A stretch of 7,081 nt of DNA. Origin: Prevotellaceae bacterium (GTDB lineage: Bacteria > Bacteroidota > Bacteroidia > Bacteroidales > UBA932). The stretch spans positions 1 to 7,081 of the forward strand of contig JAISDR010000280.1 in assembly GCA_031264645.1 (NCBI GenBank), given 5' to 3'. The position numbers were made by a program, and so were the translations under genes. The notes beneath the pieces are model-generated. The model had not been told where the DNA came from. It worked only from the letters and a program-made list of their open reading frames with translations, and made no database searches. The number at the start of each line of letters is the position of its first letter. The first letter of the stretch is position 1. Of the stretch, positions 1 through 5,293 are shown one piece after another.

Positions 1-42
1 TATCCTTCCTGCAATCTCTATATTTGCCGATACCTTGTCCAT
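1..42 (-). CDS. zapA: Probable ZapA cell-division protein, N-terminal 14 codons only
   Basis: Reading leftwards from an ATG at 42-40, an open frame runs off the window edge and gives MDKVSANIEIAGRI. This is the usual beginning of a ZapA protein, a short first beta-strand with an 'I-x-IAGR/K' pattern. The ATG lies only 2 nt after the stop of the preceding coiled-coil gene, so the two are almost certainly co-transcribed and probably translationally coupled; no ribosome binding site is visible. ZapA proteins bind FtsZ in the cytoplasm and promote bundling of the Z-ring. The identification rests on 14 residues plus the gene order (small coiled-coil gene then zapA, as is common in Bacteroidota), so it is an inference. 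The rest of the gene is outside the window. Confidence 0.6.
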   Translation of the reverse strand, partial: MDKVSANIEIAGRI

Positions 43-44
43 TT

Positions 45-332
45 TTATCTATTCAAAAGAGTCAAACATTTGTCTATTTCCCGCACCAATTCATCAATAA
101 ATTTCTTCGCATCAGATGCGTCTCCCTTAGACTTAAACGCCACAGCAAATTTCAATTTTCGATTCGCATCTTTAAAATCTTCAATTTCTGTTTTCAGACT
201 TCCGATTTGCTCTTCCAATCTCTTTTTCGTATCTTCCAGCCTAAGAACCTTTTTCTTTTCTTTTTCGTAAAGATCGATCATTTGTGAGATTTTTCCATCA
301 AGAGCGCTTGCTATTCCAACGTCGCCGTCCAT
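45..332 (-). CDS. Small coiled-coil protein upstream of zapA (ZapB-like candidate)
   Basis: This is a 95-residue, highly charged protein with no signal peptide or membrane segment. Residues from about 10 to 62 form a nearly continuous amphipathic helix rich in Lys and Glu with regular Leu/Ile spacing (KISQMIDLYEKEKKKVLRLE, then a Leu-Glu-Glu-Gln-Ile stretch), strongly predicted as a coiled coil. After a short Gly-containing break comes a second helix, FIDELVREIDKCLTLLN, up to the C-terminus. I chose the ATG at 332. A GTG at 341 is in frame and would add three residues (M/V-R-N), but it is less likely. The gene ends 2 nt before the probable zapA start. Size, coiled-coil nature and position recall ZapB, the coiled-coil partner of ZapA in gammaproteobacteria. 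That is an analogy from context and structure, not demonstrated homology. The reading frame itself is secure. Confidence 0.8.
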   Translation of the reverse strand: MDGDVGIASALDGKISQMIDLYEKEKKKVLRLEDTKKRLEEQIGSLKTEIEDFKDANRKLKFAVAFKSKGDASDAKKFIDELVREIDKCLTLLNR

Positions 333-352
333 GTTCCTCACATTTATTTTTG

Positions 353-360
353 CAAAAATA
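353..360 (-). promoter_or_regulatory. Bacteroides-type -7 box for the coiled-coil/zapA operon
   Basis: On the minus strand this reads TATTTTTG, a full match to the Bacteroidota -7 consensus TAnnTTTG. Its last base is 20 nt before the ATG at 332, which predicts a short leader. No clear TTTG -33 element is present 19-21 nt upstream; that zone instead falls inside an AT-rich inverted repeat (368-413). The surrounding sequence is very AT-rich, so a chance match is possible. Confidence 0.5.
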
Positions 361-367
361 GGAAAAA

Positions 368-413
368 TAATTTATTCGAAGCCTGTTTTCGAAATATTTT
401 TTTGAATAAATTA
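368..413. repeat. 10-bp inverted repeat upstream of the zapA-operon promoter
   Basis: TAATTTATTC at 368-377 is exactly complementary to GAATAAATTA at 404-413. Pairing can continue inwards to 381/400 with two G-T wobbles, giving a stem of about 14 pairs and an 18-nt loop. A smaller palindromic pair, TTCGAA at 375-380 and again at 388-393, lies inside it. The repeat begins 8 nt upstream of the -7 box and would cover the -33 region, which fits either an operator or a weak AT-rich terminator for transcription arriving from the glycosidase gene. Low complexity makes this uncertain. Confidence 0.35.
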
Positions 414-501
414 CGTTTGTTTTGCAAACTCAATTAGTTAGGATGATAGAAAAAATATCGTTTCCTTAATTTTAATGCCTGTTTTTTGCAATACTTATCT
501 C

Positions 502-548
502 AAAAATCGCACAATTTTCACGATTTCGTACAAGTTTATCGCGATTTT
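502..548 (-). terminator. Weak terminator-like hairpin after the glycosidase gene
   Basis: On the minus strand AAAATCGC (548-541, starting on the last base of the stop codon) is complementary to GCGATTTT (510-503), and the right arm ends in a run of five T. A tighter alternative pairs AAATCG (526-521) with CGATTT (509-504), with an 11-nt loop and the same T-run. Stems are short and AT-rich, so this is only a possible intrinsic terminator. The rest of the 333-547 interval is AT-rich and holds no gene that I can see. Confidence 0.3.
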
Positions 549-3500
549 CAATCTGATATACCAATCAATTGAAAGTCATCCATTAGACCATAATCAATCT
601 GTTGATAGTCATTTCCTGAGGGATAGTCTTTTACTCCACGAAAATGCCATGGAGAAACAACTCCCGGTCCCGGATTTTTATGGAATGGACCAAGCAGGTT
701 TTTGTTGCTGCCCGTTATGATTACATCAACCGTATTGCTTCCCTTTTTTATCAGTCCGGATACGTCGACTGTATACGGTTCAAACCCGATAATGCCAGCC
801 GATTGACCGTTTACCAATACTTCCGCAACTGTTCCCGTCCACTTGCCCAGGCTTACGCTGTACTGTTTTCCGGGACTGTCTATTTCAAACGTTTTCCGGT
901 AGGATACGCCGCGCGAATAAAAAGCCCATCCCTGGCTTTTCCAGCTGCCCGTAGAAAATTCTTTCAGCGGCGGCTTTATTTCCCAGCCCTTTGCAGCGGC
1001 TTCTACAGTGAAATTGCCGATAACGTACACCGGTTCGATTTCCGCATGTATCTTCATTGGAGACAGTTCCAGAGCCAGCAGGTTTTCTCCCGTCTTCACT
1101 TCCTTCTCGACGTCGAACAGGCGTATCTCGCGGTCGAGCCATTCGTTTTCAGTCGGATGTATTTCCTTTCCGTTCAGCGAAATCTTATACAGCCAGGGTC
1201 TTTCCACTGCAAGCTTCATTCCCTTGAAATCGCATCCTCCGGCTGTTGTGAACCTGTAAACGGCTTTAAATCCGCCTCCGGTAAACGTATCCTGCCGTAT
1301 GATGTTGTCTTTGTACTGTACGGACGTATTCCACGGGTCGCCTCCACTGAGACCGTTATGCTTGAAAGCCATGTCTGCGGCGTTATATACATGCTGATCG
1401 GCAAACGCTTTGCCGTCGAGATATACATCGCAGAAATCGACGGTCAGGACATTTGGCTCCAGAGGCTTTACCTTGACGTCGCCCGCAGCGGATATTGTGG
1501 TACGACTGTCGCATTTCGGCTTTGCTTCCGGGAGATTTTGCCGTTTGTTGCAGATATACAGCAGCAGGCTTCCCGCAGGCGGAATACTGAAATCTACAGT
1601 GATGTAGCCGCCGTCGGCTGTTTCGGCATAATCGACTGTCTCTCCGGAGAGAGTATTCAGTTCGACAGCGTCTTTTCCCGCAAGACGTACCTGTCCTGTG
1701 GTCGTTTCGTCGAGACTTGAATTTATCAGGAAGAGCACATTCCCGTCGTCCATCACGCGGCGGTGATGAAACAGATTGCCGTTGCGTACATTCTTGAAAA
1801 CAATGTCTTCGTCGACAAAATATTTACGGATAACGTCGTCAGTCAATTCTGCCGCATAAACGATCTGTTCGTTTTGCTCGAAAAAGTTTTTCAGCTCTTC
1901 ACTCTCTTTTCCATCGAGACGGGAGGGAGAAGAAAAGGCAAGAACCGTTCCGCCTTTTTCGATAAACTGTTTGAGTAACTGAAACGTTTCCGCATCAAGA
2001 TTTTCAGTTACCGGAGGTAAAACGACCAGACTGTAATCGCATTTCCCGATAACGAATTTCCCCTTCTTGACGCTTCCCTGATCCTTGATAATATTTTCGG
2101 AACCGAGGTCGTATTCTGCCTGCGCCTTTTCGAGCACAGTAACGAAATTCTGGAAAGACGCGGCAATATTCCACAGCTTTTTATTGCTTTTTGCGAAGGA
2201 ATAGTACTGCCAGAGAGAAGTCGTAGGTTCGATTATAAGCGTGCGGTTGAGCTGTTTGCCCGCCGACAAAGCCATTGACAGGCGCGCATAGTGCATGTTT
2301 AGCGGCAGATAGTATTTCCACCAGGGCGAGTGCTGCGAGAAAGTGGGAGGATAATCGTATTTTCGCGCTCCGGCGATGCTGAGGTGCGACAAATGCTGGT
2401 TCATGAAGTTGACGCCCAGCGCATATTCCCAGTCTCCCAGCCGCTTGAAGTCCCGGAATGTTTCTTCCCATCCTCCTCCGCCGTAAGTTTCGCTCAAAGT
2501 GCGCCTGTATCCCATCTGGTTGGCTACACTGCTCAATTCCTTCACCGCGCGGATATTGCCAAACTGAGCCTGAGAAGAGCTTTCATTAAACTGATTGAAA
2601 AGCATGTCGATAGCCGGCTGCTGATGCCATGCGTACATTGCCATATTGTCTCCTCCCTCAGCCATATCGGGCCATCCATGTTCCCAATAGTGACCGGTCC
2701 ATTTCAATCCTTTTTCTTCGCAGTATTCGTAGCACGGCTTAGCCCAGCGGTCGATGAACATCTGCAACAGCGTCCGGATGTAGTTATGACGCACTTCCTG
2801 CCAGTTGTCCGTTTCTTCAAACAGCAGTGGCAGTTTAGTCTTCAGGTCGTAACCCCATTCTTTGCTGAATACTTCAAACAGGTCGGGCGTCCAGCGGATA
2901 CCTCCGGACGGACGGATGTTCGGCTCGTCCGTAAACCATCCCGGCATGGATTTTCCAAACTCGTCGCCTGCAACCCGCTCGTATCCCCGAAGTGTAATGT
3001 CAATAAATTTTTCAGTTACTCCCGGATACAGCAAATCGACATACGAAAAGCCGCCAAACCAGGGAGAAACGCCGAAATAGTTTTTCCCGAAAAGGTAATA
3101 TTTACCCTGTTTTCCATGCTCTTCCTGCAGTTTGTCCGTAATGTCGATAAACTTCCCGCCGTCCTCTTTCAGGCAGATGAAAAATTCCGAAGCATTGTCG
3201 GGCAGCGTTTCCGCCTTTGTCAGGCTTAAGCCGTTACCCTGATTATAGCTTTCGGGCATTTCCGCCGGCACATGACCGCCTGCAAATCCGCTCGGATAGG
3301 AATTTTCATCGTATATCCATACATTCATATCCAGTTCCTTGCCCTTGTCGAGGGTATAACGGAACAACGCGTACCATTCGTCGGAAATGTACTCGGTGAT
3401 TAATCCCGGACGCGGATGAATGAATACTCCGCCAAAACCTTTTTCTTTCAGATCAGTCATTGTACTGTCTATCAGCCCCCGTGTGATCTTAGTATTCCAC

Positions 3501-3664
3501 ACATACAAAGGCGCTGTTTTGTATTCTTTTGACGGATTGAGAAATTGCGAACGCAAGCTTTCAAAAGTATCCGTCCCGTCCTGTGAACGGCAGGCGTACA
3601 GGACAAGCAAACTCGTCAGGATTATTCCCGACAGTTTAAACACACTCTGTTTCAATAAATTCAT
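548..3664 (-). CDS. Large lipoprotein glycoside hydrolase, distantly GH106-like
   Basis: This 1038-residue protein begins with a type II signal peptide: Lys5 and Lys10, a hydrophobic stretch at 11-24, and lipobox LYAC with lipidated Cys25. It is therefore periplasmic or on the outer-membrane surface. Residues from about 45 to 470 look like a TIM-barrel catalytic domain, with GFGGVFIHPRPG (76-87), WIYDENSYPSGFAGG (116-130), GWFTDEPN (242-249) and LSETYGGGGW (390-399). Glu247 and Glu392 are my candidate catalytic acids. A Rossmann-like segment follows (about 480-620; YSLVVLPPVTENL and IEKGGTVLAF), similar to the domain seen after many GH barrels. Beta-sandwich regions fill about 620-890, and a GH2-N-like jelly roll lies at about 900-1010 (FYSRGVSYRKTFEI, VLVNGQSAG). 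The plan matches the alpha-L-rhamnosidase family GH106 and its uncharacterised relatives, but this is a general resemblance and the substrate is unknown. The gene stands alone, with its own promoter box and no SusC/SusD or regulator in view. It is intact, with no frameshift. Confidence 0.85.
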   Translation of the reverse strand: MNLLKQSVFKLSGIILTSLLVLYACRSQDGTDTFESLRSQFLNPSKEYKTAPLYVWNTKITRGLIDSTMTDLKEKGFGGVFIHPRPGLITEYISDEWYALFRYTLDKGKELDMNVWIYDENSYPSGFAGGHVPAEMPESYNQGNGLSLTKAETLPDNASEFFICLKEDGGKFIDITDKLQEEHGKQGKYYLFGKNYFGVSPWFGGFSYVDLLYPGVTEKFIDITLRGYERVAGDEFGKSMPGWFTDEPNIRPSGGIRWTPDLFEVFSKEWGYDLKTKLPLLFEETDNWQEVRHNYIRTLLQMFIDRWAKPCYEYCEEKGLKWTGHYWEHGWPDMAEGGDNMAMYAWHQQPAIDMLFNQFNESSSQAQFGNIRAVKELSSVANQMGYRRTLSETYGGGGWEETFRDFKRLGDWEYALGVNFMNQHLSHLSIAGARKYDYPPTFSQHSPWWKYYLPLNMHYARLSMALSAGKQLNRTLIIEPTTSLWQYYSFAKSNKKLWNIAASFQNFVTVLEKAQAEYDLGSENIIKDQGSVKKGKFVIGKCDYSLVVLPPVTENLDAETFQLLKQFIEKGGTVLAFSSPSRLDGKESEELKNFFEQNEQIVYAAELTDDVIRKYFVDEDIVFKNVRNGNLFHHRRVMDDGNVLFLINSSLDETTTGQVRLAGKDAVELNTLSGETVDYAETADGGYITVDFSIPPAGSLLLYICNKRQNLPEAKPKCDSRTTISAAGDVKVKPLEPNVLTVDFCDVYLDGKAFADQHVYNAADMAFKHNGLSGGDPWNTSVQYKDNIIRQDTFTGGGFKAVYRFTTAGGCDFKGMKLAVERPWLYKISLNGKEIHPTENEWLDREIRLFDVEKEVKTGENLLALELSPMKIHAEIEPVYVIGNFTVEAAAKGWEIKPPLKEFSTGSWKSQGWAFYSRGVSYRKTFEIDSPGKQYSVSLGKWTGTVAEVLVNGQSAGIIGFEPYTVDVSGLIKKGSNTVDVIITGSNKNLLGPFHKNPGPGVVSPWHFRGVKDYPSGNDYQQIDYGLMDDFQLIGISD

Positions 3665-3690
3665 ATTCCTGTTAATTTATAATTCAGATG

Positions 3691-3698
3691 CAAAAGTA
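3691..3698 (-). promoter_or_regulatory. Bacteroides-type -7 box for the glycosidase gene
   Basis: On the minus strand this is TACTTTTG, a full match to TAnnTTTG. It is separated from the ATG at 3664 by exactly 26 nt, the same octamer and the same distance as upstream of lysS. No good TTTG -33 box is seen; TTCG lies 21 nt upstream and TTTA 16 nt upstream, both weak. The leader would be about 20 nt. An AGGA lies only 2 nt before the ATG, too close to act as a normal Shine-Dalgarno site. Confidence 0.6.
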
Positions 3699-3780
3699 AG
3701 GATTATTTATTACATAAACCGAATTAAGGGAAGGAAAATTAATACCATATAATAATGTGAACTTTCTGGATTGCTTCGTT

Positions 3781-3810
3781 CCTCCCCTTCGTTAGGAAAC
3801 GAGGGGGAGG
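3781..3810. repeat. 13-bp hairpin, possible REP-like palindrome
   Basis: Bases 3781-3793 (CCTCCCCTTCGTT) pair with 3798-3810 (AACGAGGGGGAGG) through 12 Watson-Crick pairs and one T-G wobble (3788/3803), closing a 4-nt loop, AGGA. This is by far the most stable hairpin in the intergenic region. It is 154 nt past the DUF1015 stop and 82 nt before the glycosidase -7 box on the minus strand. Neither side carries a T-run, so it is not a classical intrinsic terminator. TTCGTT is repeated just outside the left arm (3775-3780). A dispersed palindromic repeat or a 3'-end stabilising structure are the alternatives. Confidence 0.5.
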
Positions 3811-3872
3811 AGAGATTGTTGTTTGCTATAATAATGGCGTTACCTTCGGGATTTTTATGCTAAGATGTCACG

Positions 3873-3921
3873 TCCGCTCAAGCGGAAGTTTTCCGCCAGC
3901 AAGCGGATTTTTCCGGCTTGC
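3873..3921. repeat. Imperfect direct repeat forming two adjacent hairpins
   Basis: Two copies of a ~20-bp unit lie side by side: TCCGC-TC-AAGCGGAAGTTTT at 3873-3892 and TCCGCCAGCAAGCGGATTTTT at 3892-3912. Hairpin one pairs GCAAGCGGA (3899-3907) with TCC-GCTTGC (3912-3921, one bulged G at 3915) around TTTT. Hairpin two pairs GCGGAA (3882-3887) with TTCCGC (3891-3896) around a 3-nt loop. CCGC/GCGG at 3874-3885 would compete with hairpin two. On the minus strand the cluster starts 43 nt after the DUF1015 stop, so it may form the 3' end of the lysS-DUF1015 transcript, but no U-tract follows. The remainder of the 300-nt gap (3665-3964) holds the glycosidase promoter and the hairpin at 3781-3810, and no supported gene. 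Confidence 0.45.
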
Positions 3922-3964
3922 GACCTGTGAACTGCGATTTTTGATTCCCCGGTTTTGCCTGCCT

Positions 3965-5263
3965 TCATTTAAGAAAAAACGGGTTGAACGGGTTGAAGGT
4001 AAAAAGCTGTTTGAAGTTATCAACCAGCAAATGTATTGCCAGTCCCGAGCGGAGTTTCGGCTCGAACCATGTTGTTTTTGGAGGCATTATTTCCCCTGCA
4101 TCGGCGATATTTATCAACTGCCGCATACTCACGGGATATAAGGCGAAAGCTACCGCCATTTCTTTGGAATCGACTCTTTTTCCCAGAATGTCAAGCCCCC
4201 TGATACCGCCAACAAAATCTATCCTTTTCGATGTACGCAAATCTGTTATGTCCAGAATTTTGCCCAGTACCAGATCGGACAGGACGGTAACATCTAGTCC
4301 TCCGACAGGGTCGGCATCGTTGTATGTACCTTTCTTTGCGGTCAGGGAGTACCACGAACCGGCGAGATACATCGAAAAATTATGCAGCGCCGAAGGCTTG
4401 TAAGGATTTGAGGAACTTTGTTTTTCGACAGTAAAGTTTTCGTTCAGCCTGTCGAGAAACTGTTCGGCGGACAGTCCGTTGAGATCCTTGACGAGCCGGT
4501 TGTAGTCGAATATTCTTAAATGACTTTCGGGAAATATGACAGCCATGAACCAGTTATATTCCTCGTCGCCCCTGTGGTTTGGATTTTCCAGGCGTCTTGA
4601 CTTTGCAACGGCAGCGGCGGCGGCTGTACGGTGATGTCCGTCGGCGATGTAAAGGGCGGGAACGTTTTCGAATATTCTGGTAATTCGCTCAATATGTTCC
4701 GGACTGTCCACAATCCAGAACTGGTGGCGGACTCCGTCGCCGGAAGTGAAATCATATTCGGCGCTTTGAGTTTCGACAATCGAAGCGACCAGTTCATTCA
4801 TCTCTTCCACATCGGGATATGACAGAAACACAGGCTCAATATTCGCATTTTGTTCGTTAACATGCCTGGTTCTGTCTTTTTCCTTGTCTTCTCTTGTGAG
4901 TTCGTGTTTCTTGATTTTTCCCGACTCGTAATCCTCGGCGCTGGCGCACGCCGTCAGTCCGTACTGAGTTCTGCCGTCCATGGTTTGCGCATAGATGTAA
5001 TACTTTTCAGTCTCATCCTGAAACAGCCAGCCCTTGTCGATCCACTGCAGGAAACATTTTTTGCCTGAATCATATGTTACGCTGGCATATTCATAAGCTG
5101 TCGGCATGAAATTTATTTCCGGCTTTGTGATGTGCAGGAGCGACTTCTCTCCCGCTTCCTGCCTTGCTTCCGCAGAGCTGAGAACGTCGTACGGACGCGA
5201 TGCAATTTCCTCGGCATATTCTTTCGGAGGACGAACTGCTCTAAATGGTTTTAATTTTATCAT
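3965..5263 (-). CDS. DUF1015 (COG4198) family protein of unknown function
   Basis: This is a 432-residue cytoplasmic protein with no signal peptide or membrane segment. Family hallmarks occur in order: the N-terminal KPFRAVRP (5-12), SRPYDVLS (22-29) and ITKPEINF (45-52); IKKHELTREDKEKDRTRHV (117-135); the signature DGHHRTAAAAA (208-218); and MPPKTTWFEPKLRSGL (393-408) near the end. No function is established for the family. The DGHHR motif resembles the conserved motif of ParB/sulfiredoxin-fold proteins, including free-serine kinases, which suggests nucleotide binding, but that is my inference. In other Bacteroidota members this gene is often near serA/serC (from memory); here it follows lysS by 30 nt with no promoter between, so the two are probably co-transcribed. 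After SGLAIHLL the protein has a short unusual tail, FNPFNPFFLK, encoded by a 9-bp tandem repeat. The start ATG at 5263 fits the family's usual N-terminus. Confidence 0.88.
   Translation of the reverse strand: MIKLKPFRAVRPPKEYAEEIASRPYDVLSSAEARQEAGEKSLLHITKPEINFMPTAYEYASVTYDSGKKCFLQWIDKGWLFQDETEKYYIYAQTMDGRTQYGLTACASAEDYESGKIKKHELTREDKEKDRTRHVNEQNANIEPVFLSYPDVEEMNELVASIVETQSAEYDFTSGDGVRHQFWIVDSPEHIERITRIFENVPALYIADGHHRTAAAAAVAKSRRLENPNHRGDEEYNWFMAVIFPESHLRIFDYNRLVKDLNGLSAEQFLDRLNENFTVEKQSSSNPYKPSALHNFSMYLAGSWYSLTAKKGTYNDADPVGGLDVTVLSDLVLGKILDITDLRTSKRIDFVGGIRGLDILGKRVDSKEMAVAFALYPVSMRQLINIADAGEIMPPKTTWFEPKLRSGLAIHLLVDNFKQLFTFNPFNPFFLK
3979..3996. repeat. 9-bp tandem repeat, two copies, inside the DUF1015 3' end
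   Basis: ACGGGTTGA occurs twice in direct tandem (3979-3987 and 3988-3996). Because the unit is a multiple of three, it encodes the repeated tripeptide Phe-Asn-Pro on the minus strand, giving the tail FNPFNP just before the stop codon. It could be copy-number variable without breaking the frame. Confidence 0.6.
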
Positions 5264-5293
5264 AACTGTATATTTATTATAATTATTTACATT

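Noticed and set aside
333..341. GTG start at 341 for the coiled-coil gene, and the ATG-TGA start-stop at 343-338
   Set aside because: The in-frame ATG at 332 is the simpler start. The start-stop pair overlaps the leader by chance in ATG-prone sequence and nothing supports a regulatory role.
644..1720. 358-codon plus-strand open frame opposite the glycosidase
   Set aside because: It is antisense to a long protein with clear domain motifs, lacks its own promoter box or motifs, and has unusual composition. The same reasoning applies to the 299-codon frame at 2330-3229.
3827..3832. TATAAT on the plus strand, resembling a sigma-70 -10 box
   Set aside because: No -35 element is at suitable spacing, Bacteroidota promoters use TAnnTTTG, and no plus-strand gene follows.
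3665..3964. Possible small RNA, riboswitch or insertion-sequence remnant in the 300-nt gap
   Set aside because: Hairpins are present, but I recognise no conserved RNA family, no paired terminal inverted repeats with target duplication, and no transposase fragment.
3857..4141. 94-codon plus-strand open frame spanning the hairpin cluster and the DUF1015 3' end
   Set aside because: It crosses the repeat structures and the antisense of DUF1015, has no recognisable protein motif, and no promoter or ribosome site was found.
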